A DNA stretch of 64,000 nt from Oceanitalea sp047302425 (GCF_047302425.1 NZ_CP154855.1:1922001-1986000), one strand, 5' to 3'; counted from the stretch's first letter, positions 15,353-25,768 are shown. Program-made: numbers and translations. Notes: generated by a model not told the origin, from the sequence alone.

Positions 15353-15826
15353 GTGAGTGACTACGTCGACGTCCCGCTGCAGCGGCTGGACCCGGACCTG
15401 CCCAGCCCGTCTTACGCCCACCCCGGTGACGCCGGGGCCGACCTCCACGCCCGGCACGACGTCGAGCTCGGGCCCGGTGAGCGCGCCGTCGTCGCGACCG
15501 GGGTCGCCATCGCGCTGCCCGAGGGGTGGGCGGCCTTCGTCCACCCGCGCTCGGGGCTGGCCGCCCGCCACGGTGTCACGGTGGTCAACGCTCCGGGTAC
15601 CGTGGACGCTGGGTTCCGCGGTGAGATCAAGGTGATCCTCCTCAACACCGACCTCCGGGAGACGGTGCGGATCGCGCGCGGCGACCGCGTGGCGCAGCTC
15701 GTCGTGCAGCGCGTCGCGCAGGCCCGCTTCACCGAGGTCGAGGACCTGCCCGGGTCGGCACGCGGCGCCGGGGGACTGGGGTCAACGGGCGGCTGGAGCA
15801 GCGCCGGAGCGGGAGGCAGGAACTGA
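15353..15826 (+). CDS. dut: dUTP diphosphatase (trimeric dUTPase)
   Basis: A 157-residue enzyme converting dUTP to dUMP and pyrophosphate, keeping uracil out of DNA and supplying dTMP synthesis. All five trimeric dUTPase motifs are seen in order: AGADLHA, HPRSGLAARHGV, VNAPGTVDAGFRGEI (catalytic Asp), RGDRVAQLVVQ and RGAGGLGSTG. The length is normal for the trimeric class. GTG at 15353 lies seven bases after a TACAGT box, so translation is probably leaderless. The TGA overlaps the ATG of the DUF3710 gene by one base (TGATG), so the genes are coupled. Confidence 0.95.
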   Translation: MSDYVDVPLQRLDPDLPSPSYAHPGDAGADLHARHDVELGPGERAVVATGVAIALPEGWAAFVHPRSGLAARHGVTVVNAPGTVDAGFRGEIKVILLNTDLRETVRIARGDRVAQLVVQRVAQARFTEVEDLPGSARGAGGLGSTGGWSSAGAGGRN

Positions 15827-16533
15827 TGGGGCTCTTCTCACGACGTCGCAAGGAGCAGGACCCGGCGGTCGAGGCCGCCGCGGAGGACACGCAGGACGAG
15901 CCGACCCCTGCAGCGCCCGAGGGTCGCGGCCCCTGGGACGTCGGTGACGTCCCCGAGCTCGGCCAGCGGCTCGACCTCGGTGCGCTGCGGGTGCCGGCCC
16001 GCCCCGGCCTCAAGGTCCGGATGGAGATGGACAAGCGCACGCGCCAGGTGGTCGCCGCCGGGCTCACCGTCTCCGGCTCCTCGCTCCAGGTGCAGGCCTT
16101 CGCCGCGCCGCGCTCGGGTGGCCTGTGGGACGAGCTGCGCCCGGAGATCGTCACGTCGGTCGAGAAGCAGGGCGGCACGGCCGACGAGGTCGACGGCCCC
16201 TTCGGCCGCGAGATCCTCGCCCGCCTCCCCGTCACCACCCAGGACGGGCGCATGGGCCACCGTCCCGCGCGCTTCATCGGCGTCGACGGGCCGCGCTGGT
16301 TCCTCCGCGGCGTCCTCAGCGGCCGGGCCGCCGTCGACCCCGACGCCGCCGCCGAGCTCGAGGAGCTCTTCGCCGACACCGTCGTCGTCCGCGGTCAGGA
16401 GGCCCGCCCGCCCCGCGACGTCCTCGTCCTGCGCATGCCCGGCAAGGCCGCCGCCGCCACGACGGCGGAGGAGACCCCGACGACGTCCTTCGACCCGCTC
16501 GAGCGCGGGCCGGAGATCACCGAGATCCGCTGA
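15826..16533 (+). CDS. DUF3710 family protein
   Basis: A 235-residue conserved actinobacterial protein of unknown function. It starts MGLFSRRRK, followed by a low-complexity acidic linker and then the conserved domain from about residue 36 (GPWDVGDVPELGQRLDLGAL, ELRPEIVTSVEKQGG, RFIGVDGPRWFLRGVLSG). The recurrent order dut-DUF3710-OB-fold-DUF3159 in actinobacteria supports co-expression with dut. No catalytic motif is recognisable. Confidence 0.85.
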   Translation: MGLFSRRRKEQDPAVEAAAEDTQDEPTPAAPEGRGPWDVGDVPELGQRLDLGALRVPARPGLKVRMEMDKRTRQVVAAGLTVSGSSLQVQAFAAPRSGGLWDELRPEIVTSVEKQGGTADEVDGPFGREILARLPVTTQDGRMGHRPARFIGVDGPRWFLRGVLSGRAAVDPDAAAELEELFADTVVVRGQEARPPRDVLVLRMPGKAAAATTAEETPTTSFDPLERGPEITEIR

Positions 16534-16537
16534 GGCC

Positions 16538-16813
16538 GTGAGCCAGTCCCTCGCCGAGGCCCCCGCCCGCCGGCGTACCCGCGTCGACGGCGTGCTCGTC
16601 GCCGTCACCTACCGCCCCTCCGGCACGCCGGTCGGGCTCGTGGGGCGGCTCAGCGACGGCAGCACCGAGGTCGACCTCGTGTGGCTCGGCCGCCGTGAGA
16701 TCCCCGGCATCGCACCCGGCCGGCGTCTCGTCGCGGAGGGCGTCGTCCACCGCGGCGGGGTGCGCCCGATCATCTTCAACCCGGCCTACCGGCTGCTCCG
16801 GGAGGACTCATGA
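16538..16813 (+). CDS. Small OB-fold nucleic-acid-binding protein
   Basis: A 91-residue protein whose strand pattern (RVDGVLVAVTYRP, VGLVGRLSDGSTEVDLVWLGRREIPGIAPGRRLVAEGVV) is that of a tRNA_anti-like OB fold, as in the orthologues next to dut in other actinobacteria. It probably binds RNA or DNA; the target is unknown. GTG at 16538 lies four bases after the DUF3710 stop, and the gene overlaps the next start by ATGA. Confidence 0.75.
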   Translation: MSQSLAEAPARRRTRVDGVLVAVTYRPSGTPVGLVGRLSDGSTEVDLVWLGRREIPGIAPGRRLVAEGVVHRGGVRPIIFNPAYRLLREDS

Positions 16814-17529
16814 CCACCGGCCCCACCGACCCGGGCGCGGAGACCGCGCCCGACGCCGTCGCCGAGGCGGTCACCCGCTCGCGGATGAGCCAACTCGCGG
16901 GGGAGGACTTCTCCTTCGCCGACGCGATCGGCGGGGTGCGCGGCCTCGTCGAGTCGGTCGCCCCCGGGCTCGTCTTCGTCGTCGTCTACCTCGTCGCGGG
17001 CCAGGAGCTGCTCCCGCCGCTCGTCGCCTCCCTCGCCGTCGCCGTCGTCCTCGTCGTCGCGCGGCTCGTGGGCGGCACGCCGGTGACCCAGGCCCTCGGC
17101 GGCGTCCTCGGCGTCGTCATCGGTGTCGTGTGGGCGTGGCGCTCGGGTGAGGCGCAGGACTACTTCGCCTTCGGCCTGTGGACCAACGCCGCCTACGCCG
17201 TCGCCCTGCTCGTCAGCGTGCTCGTGCGCTGGCCGCTCGTCGGTGTCGTCGTCGCCCTGCTGCGCCAGGAGGGCTTCGCCTGGCGCACCGACCCGGCGCA
17301 GCGCGCGCGGCTGCGCCGCTACACGGCCGTCACCTGGCTGTGGATCGGGCTCTTCGTCGCCCGCCTCGCCGTCCAGCTCCCGCTCTACCTCGACGCGTCG
17401 ACGGCGTGGCTCGGCACCGCCCGGCTCGTCATGGGCGTGCCGCTGTGGGCGCTGTCGCTGTGGTTCACGTGGCTGCTGGTGCGGGAGCGACCAGACGCTG
17501 CAGCGCGGCCGGGTCAGCCCGCTCACTGA
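16810..17529 (+). CDS. DUF3159 polytopic membrane protein
   Basis: A 239-residue membrane protein with a polar N-terminus (about 50 residues) and about five or six hydrophobic segments (for example SVAPGLVFVVVYLVAG, LVASLAVAVVLVVARLVG, QALGGVLGVVIGVVWAWRSG). The motif FAFGLWTNAAYAVALLVSVLVRWPLVGVV is typical of DUF3159. Function is unknown. It overlaps the OB-fold gene by four bases and runs 65 bases into the 3' end of the convergent ceoC gene. Confidence 0.85.
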   Translation: MTTGPTDPGAETAPDAVAEAVTRSRMSQLAGEDFSFADAIGGVRGLVESVAPGLVFVVVYLVAGQELLPPLVASLAVAVVLVVARLVGGTPVTQALGGVLGVVIGVVWAWRSGEAQDYFAFGLWTNAAYAVALLVSVLVRWPLVGVVVALLRQEGFAWRTDPAQRARLRRYTAVTWLWIGLFVARLAVQLPLYLDASTAWLGTARLVMGVPLWALSLWFTWLLVRERPDAAARPGQPAH

Positions 17530-18139
17530 GCACGAGGACGAGCCGGTCCCCGGCGACGATGCGCTCGTCCGGGTCCGGCGGCACGGGCTCCCCGGAGCGG
17601 ATGATCACCGAGAGGATGCAGCCCGGCCCCCAGTCGACGTCGCGCACCGTGCGGCCGGCGACGGCGGAGCCCGGCGCGAGCGTCACCTCGTGCATGCTCG
17701 TGCCCGAGCCGTGGAAGGAGAAGATCCGCACGAGGTCGCCGACGGACACGGCCTCCTCGACGAGCGCCGTCATGATCCGCGGCGTGGAGACCTGGACGTC
17801 CACGCCCCACGCGGCGTCGAACATCCACTCGTTCTTCGGGTTGTTGACCCGCGCGACGACGCGCGGCACCCCGAACTCCGTCTTCGACAGGAGCGAGACG
17901 ACGAGGTTGGCCTTGTCGTCACCCGTCGCGGCGACGACGACGTCGCAGGAGGCGACACCGGCCTCGGCGAGGCTGGAGATCTCGCAGGCGTCGGCGAGCT
18001 GCCACTCGGCGTCGGCCACCGAGGCGATGCGCATGGCGGCCGGCTGACGGTCGACCAGCGTGACCGAGTGCCCGTGCGAGAGCAGCTCCCGGGCGATGGA
18101 CCGGCCCACGCTGCCGGCCCCGGCGATGACGACGCGCAT
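17465..18139 (-). CDS. ceoC: TrkA-type K+ channel/transporter regulatory subunit (CeoC-like)
   Basis: A 224-residue cytosolic protein. The N-terminal RCK/TrkA_N Rossmann domain opens MRVVIAGAGSVGRSIARELLSHGH, with acidic LVDRQ after the second strand and VVVAATGDDKANLV. The C-terminal TrkA_C domain is about residues 140-220. It would bind NAD(H) or nucleotides and gate K+ uptake. ATG at 18139 overlaps the upstream paralogue by ATGA, matching the ceoB-ceoC pair of mycobacteria, which also lies near dut. The membrane partner is not in this window. Confidence 0.85.
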   Translation of the reverse strand: MRVVIAGAGSVGRSIARELLSHGHSVTLVDRQPAAMRIASVADAEWQLADACEISSLAEAGVASCDVVVAATGDDKANLVVSLLSKTEFGVPRVVARVNNPKNEWMFDAAWGVDVQVSTPRIMTALVEEAVSVGDLVRIFSFHGSGTSMHEVTLAPGSAVAGRTVRDVDWGPGCILSVIIRSGEPVPPDPDERIVAGDRLVLVLSERADPAALQRLVAPAPAAT

Positions 18140-18807
18140 CAGACCTCCTCCTCGCGCGGGGGAGCGGACAGGACCCGCTGGACCTGCTCGACGGCGTCGG
18201 TGAGGGCGAGGACGTGGAGCAGGTCCCCGTCCTGCAGGACGGTCCCGGCGTCGGGCAGCACACCCGAGCCCCGGCGGGTGAGGAACGCCGCCCGCGCCCC
18301 CGAGGCCAGCTCGAGCTCGGTGAGCGGACGGCCCACCCAGCTGCTGTGGACGTCGAGCTGGACGAGGGACACCCGGCCCGACGCGTCGCGGTAGTCGGCC
18401 GTGCCGCCGGTCGGCAGCAGCCGCCGCAGCACCTGGTTCGCGGTCCACCGCACGGTCGCGACCGTCGGGATGCCCAGGCGCTCGTAGACCTCCGCGCGCC
18501 GAGGGTCGTAGATCCGGGCGACGACGTTGGCCACCCCGAAGGTCTCGCGCGCCACCCGGGCGGCCAGCACGTTGGAGTTGTCGCCGCTCGAGACGGCCGC
18601 GAAGCCGAAGGCGTCCTCGATCCCGGTCTGCGAGAGGGCGTCGCGGTCGAAGCCGAGTCCGGTGACGCGCTGGCCGGAGAACTCGTCCGGCAGGCGCCGG
18701 AAGGCGTCGGGGTTCTGGTCGAGGACGGCCACCGAGTGGCCCTGCTCCTCGAGCTGGACGGCGAGGGTCGAGCCCACCCGGCCGCAGCCCATGATGACGA
18801 AGTGCAC
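18139..18807 (-). CDS. ceoB: TrkA-type K+ channel/transporter regulatory subunit (CeoB-like)
   Basis: A 222-residue paralogue of the neighbouring protein. The Rossmann start is MHFVIMGCGRVGSTLAVQLEEQGH, then AVLDQN (acidic residue for nucleotide ribose), FAAVSSGDNSNVLAARVARE and a TrkA_C domain ending DLLHVLALTDAVEQVQRVL. It probably assembles with the CeoC-like subunit into the gating ring of a K+ transporter. GTG at 18807 lies six bases from a TAGCGT box on the minus strand, suggesting leaderless transcription divergent from the permease-like gene. Confidence 0.85.
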   Translation of the reverse strand: MHFVIMGCGRVGSTLAVQLEEQGHSVAVLDQNPDAFRRLPDEFSGQRVTGLGFDRDALSQTGIEDAFGFAAVSSGDNSNVLAARVARETFGVANVVARIYDPRRAEVYERLGIPTVATVRWTANQVLRRLLPTGGTADYRDASGRVSLVQLDVHSSWVGRPLTELELASGARAAFLTRRGSGVLPDAGTVLQDGDLLHVLALTDAVEQVQRVLSAPPREEEV

Positions 18808-18813
18808 GTCGGC

Positions 18814-18819
18814 ACGCTA
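18814..18819 (-). promoter_or_regulatory. TAGCGT -10 box, leaderless start of ceoB
   Basis: On the minus strand TAGCGT is followed by six bases and GTG at 18807. It is divergent from, and only 13 bases away from, the next box. Confidence 0.5.
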
Positions 18820-18832
18820 CCGCGCGCAGGCC

Positions 18833-18838
18833 TAGCAT
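18833..18838 (+). promoter_or_regulatory. TAGCAT -10 box, leaderless start of the APC-like gene
   Basis: TAGCAT, eight bases, then GTG at 18847. Together with the ceoB box this makes a compact divergent promoter pair in 40 bases. Confidence 0.45.
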
Positions 18839-18846
18839 GAGTCCCC

Positions 18847-20481
18847 GTGACCCCCGACCCCGCGGCCTTCCACCGGGCACTGCTCGCCCGGCCCCGCGGC
18901 CGGTCCCGTCATCCCGCGCCGTCCGCGGCGCTCGTCCTGCTCGCCGCGCCCGCGGCCGCCGGCGTCGTCGGCGACGGCGGGCGGTGGGCCGCGCTCGGTG
19001 CGCTCGGCTGCCTCGGCGTGCTCGTCCTCGCCCTCTCGCAACTGCCCGAGGACGCCCCGCGGGGAGCGGACGGGGTGCGCGCCCCCGCGCTGCTCGTCGA
19101 GCGCGTCCTGCTCCTCGCCGCTGCGGCGGCCACCTCCGCCCAGCTGCTCACCGCCGCCGGTCTCGCCCTTCCCGCTCCCGTCCTCGCCGCCGTCCTCGTC
19201 GCCCTGGCCCTCGTCCTGCGCCTCACGGTCGTGCACGGTGCCCGACGGCGGGTGACGGCCGCGCTCGGCGTGCTCGCGGCCGTCGTCCTCGCCGCCGTCG
19301 TCGCCGCGGCGGTGGTCGGTGGTGCGGTGCCCGGCCGGCCCGCCGGCGCGGACCATTCGCTGGCCGCGCAGGTGCTCGCCGTGGGCGGGGCGCTGGCCCT
19401 CACCGGCGTGGTGCTCCAGCCGGCGCTGCTCGTCTCGCGGCGGCGCGGCGTGCCGCGCACCGGCGTGGCCGCGCTGGGCGTCGCGGCGCTCCTCGTCCTG
19501 TCCGGCGCGGCCCTCGACCCGCTGGCCGCGGTGAGCGGGGGCCTTGGTGACGGTGCGGCCGCCGTGGTCGCGGTGCTCCTCGCGGGCGGGCTGCTCGCCG
19601 CCGGCGCGAGCGCGCTGTCCGGGCTGCCGCGGCCGCCCGGGAGCTGGCTCGCGAGCCGGAGCTGGCCCGCCGGCGCGGCGGGCCGCCGGCTCAGCACCGC
19701 CGTGGCGGTCGCGGCGCTCGTCGTCGTGCTCCTCGCGGGCGGTCAGCCCGGGCGGCTCGTCGCGTGCTACGCCGTCGCCGTCCTGCTGCTCACCGCGCTC
19801 GCCCTGCACGCGGGGCGGCGGGAGTGGCGCCGCCGCCTCGAGATCCTCTACCGGCCCTCGCCCCGCCGCGCCGCCCGCCGCGCCCGGGCGCTCACCGGGG
19901 TCGGCGCGGTCCTCGCCGCCGTCCTGCTGCTCCTCGCCGTGCCCCGGGGCTGGCCCGCGCTCGTCGCCGTCGCGGCGGCGTCGGCGATGATGTGGGGTGT
20001 GAGCCGACACGACCGCGAGCTGCGCGCGCGCCTGGCCCTGGAGCATGTGGCCCAGGACCGGCCGCTGCCCACCACCGTGCGCGCCTTCGTCGTCGTCCCC
20101 GAGCTCGACCGGCCCGCCGTGCGGGCCGTCGGCTACGCCCGGGCGATGCGGGCCACCTCGGTCGAGGCGCTGACGGTGCCGCGTGACGAGGACGCCGCCG
20201 TGGCGCTGCGCCGCCAGTGGGCCGCGCTCGACCTGCCGGTCCCGCTCGTCGAGCTCGCCGCCCCGCCCGGGGACGCCGGCGCCGGGGTCGTCGCGCACGT
20301 CGCCGCGGCCCGGCGCGCCGAGCCCGACGGGCTCGCCGTCGTCTACCTGCCCGAGACCACCGCCAGGCGCTGGTGGCGCCGGCTGCTGCTCGGCAGCGGG
20401 CCGCAGCGGCTGCGCACGCGGCTGCTCGCCCTGCCCGGCACCGTCGTCAGCACCGTCCCCTGGCCCACCGAGGAGAGCTGA
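18847..20481 (+). CDS. Degenerate APC-superfamily permease-like protein with conserved cytosolic tail
   Basis: A 544-residue, Ala/Val/Leu-rich membrane protein with about ten hydrophobic segments in residues 1-390. It then has a soluble domain whose sequence (TTVRAFVVVPELDRPAVRAVGYARAM, VVYLPETTARRWWRRLL, TRLLALPGTVVSTVPW) matches the C-terminal tail of the APC-type permeases found at this locus in other actinobacteria. The membrane half lacks the family's conserved first-helix FASDALSSVAYA-like motif and is about 100 residues shorter than usual. Transport activity is therefore doubtful, and the tail may be the functional part. This is inference from memory of orthologues. Confidence 0.65.
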   Translation: MTPDPAAFHRALLARPRGRSRHPAPSAALVLLAAPAAAGVVGDGGRWAALGALGCLGVLVLALSQLPEDAPRGADGVRAPALLVERVLLLAAAAATSAQLLTAAGLALPAPVLAAVLVALALVLRLTVVHGARRRVTAALGVLAAVVLAAVVAAAVVGGAVPGRPAGADHSLAAQVLAVGGALALTGVVLQPALLVSRRRGVPRTGVAALGVAALLVLSGAALDPLAAVSGGLGDGAAAVVAVLLAGGLLAAGASALSGLPRPPGSWLASRSWPAGAAGRRLSTAVAVAALVVVLLAGGQPGRLVACYAVAVLLLTALALHAGRREWRRRLEILYRPSPRRAARRARALTGVGAVLAAVLLLLAVPRGWPALVAVAAASAMMWGVSRHDRELRARLALEHVAQDRPLPTTVRAFVVVPELDRPAVRAVGYARAMRATSVEALTVPRDEDAAVALRRQWAALDLPVPLVELAAPPGDAGAGVVAHVAAARRAEPDGLAVVYLPETTARRWWRRLLLGSGPQRLRTRLLALPGTVVSTVPWPTEES

Positions 20482-20485
20482 GCAC

Positions 20486-21781
20486 ATGGACGTCCTGACC
20501 GGGGTCACCGTCGGCCCGCCCGCCCACGGCGGCCACTGCGTGGCCCGCGTCGAGGGCCGCGTCGTCTTCGTGCGCCACACCGCACCCGGCGAGGTCGTCG
20601 ACGTGCGGCTCACCGAGGCCGGCGAGGGCCGGAAGTTCTGGCGCGGGGACGCCGTCGCCGTCCACGAGGCCTCCCCGGACCGCGTCCCCAGCCGATGGCC
20701 CGAGGCCGGGCCCGGCGGGGTCGGCGGGGGAGAGCTCGCCCACCTGGCGCTCGCGGCCCAGCGCCGCTGGAAGGCGGAGGTCGTGCGGGACACGCTGCGC
20801 CGCATCGGCCACCTCGAGCTCGAGCACCTCGGCCCGATCGTCGTCGAGCCGCTCGGCGACGACGACGCCCGCGAGGGGCTGGGCACCCGCACCCGCATCG
20901 ACCTCGTCCTCGACGCCGCCTCCCGGCCGGGTATGTACCGCCACCGGACCCACGACGTCGTGCCGCTCGAGCAGATGCCGCTCGCCGTGCCCGCGATCGC
21001 CGAGGCCGGGCTCTTCGCACCCGGGCGCTGGGACGGCGTGCCGCCCGGCACCCGGCTCGACGTCGTCGCCCCGAGCGACGGGCCCGTCGTCGTCCTCGCC
21101 GGCGGCCGCCCCGTCGACCTCGCCGACCCTGCCGGCTCGCTGGCGCCCCGCCGCGCACCCCGCCGCGGGCGTCGGGGGAGCGCCGCGCCCGCTCGCGTGG
21201 CCGTCCGGGAGCGGGTGAGCACCGCCGTCGGCGAGCTCGCCTACCGGGTGGACGCGACCGGGTTCTGGCAGGTGCACCGCGACGCGCCGGCCGCGCTCGT
21301 GGACGCGGTCCTCGCCGCCGTCCGCCCCGAGCCGGGGCAGCGCGTCGCCGACCTGTACTCCGGCGCCGGCCTGTTCACCGTCCCGCTCGCGCGGGCCGTG
21401 GGGGAGACGGGCCGCGTGGACGCCGTCGAGGTCAACGACCGCGCCGTCAAGGACGCGCGCCGCAACCTGCACGACACGCCGCAGGCCACGCTCCACGCGG
21501 CCGGGGTCTCCGCCGAGGTGGTGGAGGCGCTGGGCAGCGGCGTCGACGCCGTCGTCCTCGACCCGCCCCGCTCGGGCGCGGGGACCGCGGTGATGACAGC
21601 GCTGACGGAGCTGGCGCCCCGCCGCATCGTCTACGTCGCCTGCGACCCGGCGGCGCTGGCGCGCGACCTGCGCACCGCCGTCGACCACGGCTACGACGTC
21701 ACCGCCCTCACCGGTTACGACCTGTTCCCGCACACCCACCACGTCGAGTGCGTGGCGGTGCTCGAGCCGCGCGCGGGCTGA
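20486..21781 (+). CDS. TrmA/RlmD-type RNA (uracil-5-)-methyltransferase
   Basis: A 431-residue SAM-dependent RNA methyltransferase. The N-terminal TRAM domain is GGHCVARVEGRVVFVRHTAPGEVVDVRL, the SAM loop DLYSGAGLFTVPLA, then VVLDPPRSGAG. The catalytic Cys lies in YVACDPAALARDL and the general-base Glu in HHVECVAVLE. The cysteines that hold a 4Fe-4S cluster in RlmD are replaced (PGGVGGGELAHLAL), so no cluster is expected. The target uridine (tRNA T54 or 23S rRNA) cannot be decided. ATG at 20486 follows GAGGAGAG. It lies two bases after the permease-like stop region, so likely one transcript. Confidence 0.85.
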   Translation: MDVLTGVTVGPPAHGGHCVARVEGRVVFVRHTAPGEVVDVRLTEAGEGRKFWRGDAVAVHEASPDRVPSRWPEAGPGGVGGGELAHLALAAQRRWKAEVVRDTLRRIGHLELEHLGPIVVEPLGDDDAREGLGTRTRIDLVLDAASRPGMYRHRTHDVVPLEQMPLAVPAIAEAGLFAPGRWDGVPPGTRLDVVAPSDGPVVVLAGGRPVDLADPAGSLAPRRAPRRGRRGSAAPARVAVRERVSTAVGELAYRVDATGFWQVHRDAPAALVDAVLAAVRPEPGQRVADLYSGAGLFTVPLARAVGETGRVDAVEVNDRAVKDARRNLHDTPQATLHAAGVSAEVVEALGSGVDAVVLDPPRSGAGTAVMTALTELAPRRIVYVACDPAALARDLRTAVDHGYDVTALTGYDLFPHTHHVECVAVLEPRAG

Positions 21782-21825
21782 GCGACGCGCCGCCCGTTCG
21801 GCGTGACTTCACCCGGCCGACAAAG

Positions 21826-21847
21826 TATCTTGATGTCGAGATAACTT
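21826..21847 (+). promoter_or_regulatory. 18-bp palindromic operator overlapping the aconitase promoter
   Basis: TATCTTGATGTCGAGATA (21826-21843) is an inverted repeat with half-site TATCT(T/C)GA. It runs into TAACTT (21842-21847), a likely -10 box. A dimeric regulator of MarR type bound here would occlude RNA polymerase. I recall similar TCTTGAnnTCnAGA sites before central-carbon genes in actinobacteria, but cannot check this here. Confidence 0.5.
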
Positions 21848-21937
21848 GTGGGTGGCTGCCGCTGCGACGTCCGCCGCCCGCGTGGGACGATGACCGACAG
21901 CCAAACGAACGCAGCAGCGAAGCGGCAAGGAGCAGAT

Positions 21938-24760
<2,823 letters not shown>

Positions 24761-24776
24761 CCCGCTGCAGGTGAGT

Positions 24777-24807
24777 GACGGGCCCCGGTCGAGGACCGGG
24801 GCCCGTC
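24777..24807 (+). terminator. 14-bp perfect hairpin after aconitase
   Basis: GACGGGCCCCGGTC and its exact complement GACCGGGGCCCGTC are separated by GAG, followed by CCCCTTTCCCCC. It lies 16 bases after the acn stop and just before the 18-bp repeat array. Confidence 0.7.
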
Positions 24808-24819
24808 CCCTTTCCCCCG

Positions 24820-24909
24820 GCCGACAGCTCACTTACCGCCGACAGCTCACTCACCGCCGACAGCTCACTTACCGCCGACAGCTCACTTACCGCCGAGAGT
24901 GCAGTTACC
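24820..24909 (+). repeat. Left array: five tandem 18-bp units, GCCGACAGCTCACTTACC
   Basis: Units start at 24820, 24838, 24856, 24874 and 24892. Units 1, 3 and 4 are identical, unit 2 has one change and unit 5 (GCCGAGAGTGCAGTTACC) is degenerate. A sixth, decayed unit begins at 24910. There are no spacers. Read as protein it would be a run of RQLTYR, but no credible gene covers it. The array ends 18 bases before the stop codon of the DinB-like gene and is the reverse orientation of the array at 25600-25707. Confidence 0.85.
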
Positions 24910-24926
24910 GCCGCGAGCTAGACGGA

Positions 24927-25517
24927 TTACGTGCGGTAGAGGTCCGTGAGGACGAAGATCTCCGAACCGTGGTGGATGAGCTCGCGGTTGAGGTGGAGCA
25001 CGAGGTGCCCGAACGGCGCCGCGGCGTCGATCTCCGTCGCCTGGCTCAGGCCTACGGTCATGATCTCGTCGTCGGGCACAGACTCGACACCCTCTCGCCA
25101 CGCGCCCACCCAGCGGGCGAGCTCCTCGCGCGCGTCGTCGACGTCCCCGTGGACCACGGCGTCCTGCCGCCGCCGCTGCCGCTCACCGAAGGTCCACTCC
25201 CACCGCTCGAGGTAGGTCTCGGTGAGGTGGGCGACGAGCCAGGCAATCGTCCGCGGGCCCGGTTCGTCCGCCCCCTCGGGCCACTCGGCCACCCACTCGC
25301 CGGTGCCGAGCGTGCGCGGTGTCCGCTCCTGACCGCGGCGCACGACGTTGAGCGCCCCGGGCCGCGGCTCCCGGAGGAACTCCTCCTGGGTGACGGTCGC
25401 GAGCCGGCCGGCGAGCTCAAGCCAGGAGAAGCCGAGCTGTCCCAGCGCCATCGCCTTCGGTGTCGGCACCTCGAGAATCGACCAGTCGAACTCGGGTGCG
25501 CCGTAGTCGGCTCGCAT
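24927..25517 (-). CDS. DinB-like/mycothiol-transferase-type four-helix protein
   Basis: A 196-residue protein with a DinB_2-like pattern: a long helix near the N-terminus (FSWLELAGRLATVTQEEFLREPRPG), a central TIAWLVAHLTETYLERWEWTFGERQ with a His for metal, and a C-terminal FGHLVLHLNRELIHHGSEI with His ligands. Relatives are metal-dependent thiol transferases or isomerases using mycothiol in actinobacteria; the reaction here is unknown. ATG at 25517 follows GAGGAGG, and TACGGT at 25547-25552 is a likely -10 box. The gene is bracketed by inverted tandem arrays of the same 18-mer, which is unusual. It separates acn from dxs. Confidence 0.75.
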   Translation of the reverse strand: MRADYGAPEFDWSILEVPTPKAMALGQLGFSWLELAGRLATVTQEEFLREPRPGALNVVRRGQERTPRTLGTGEWVAEWPEGADEPGPRTIAWLVAHLTETYLERWEWTFGERQRRRQDAVVHGDVDDAREELARWVGAWREGVESVPDDEIMTVGLSQATEIDAAAPFGHLVLHLNRELIHHGSEIFVLTDLYRT

Positions 25518-25546
25518 CGGTGCGCCTCCTCGTGTGGGGTGCGCAC

Positions 25547-25552
25547 ACCGTA
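25547..25552 (-). promoter_or_regulatory. TACGGT -10 box of the DinB-like gene
   Basis: On the minus strand TACGGT lies about 29 bases before ATG 25517, giving a leader of about 22 nt that contains GAGGAGG. It lies between the gene and the right repeat array. Confidence 0.4.
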
Positions 25553-25599
25553 GACCCCGACGGCGGGAGGTCGGAAGGGTGTGCGTGCCGTCGTCGGCC

Positions 25600-25707
25600 G
25601 GCGGTAACTGTGCTGCCGGCGGTAACTGTGCTGTCGGCGATAAGTGTGCTGCCGGCGGTAACTGTGCTGTCGGCGGTAACTGTGCTGTCGGCGGTAAGTG
25701 TGCTGTC
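25600..25707 (-). repeat. Right array: six tandem 18-bp units, inverted relative to the left array
   Basis: On the plus strand the unit is GGCGGTAACTGTGCTGTC, starting at 25600, 25618, 25636, 25654, 25672 and 25690; a decayed seventh begins at 25708. Reverse-complemented, the units read GACAGCACA(C/G)TTACCGCC, the left-array unit GCCGACAGCTCACTTACC shifted by three bases and differing at one or two positions. The array ends about 55 bases before the dxs -10 box. Confidence 0.85.
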
Positions 25708-25762
25708 GGCGACAACGCGCTCGGGGAAAGGGGTGAAGTGGGCGCAGTCGGGCGCGGGGACG

Positions 25763-25768
25763 TAGGGT
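25763..25768 (+). promoter_or_regulatory. TAGGGT -10 box of dxs
   Basis: TAGGGT lies 36 bases before the dxs ATG, predicting a leader of about 30 nt with GGAAGTGGAG as ribosome-binding region. Confidence 0.45.

Noticed and set aside
24820..25707. CRISPR array
   Set aside because: The 18-bp units are directly adjacent with no unique spacers, and the two groups are in opposite orientation. No cas gene is present.
24820..25735. Short repeat proteins read through the arrays (RQLTYR and VGGNCA type)
   Set aside because: 18 is a multiple of three, so any frame through the arrays stays open and looks periodic. There is no ribosome-binding site or conserved context.
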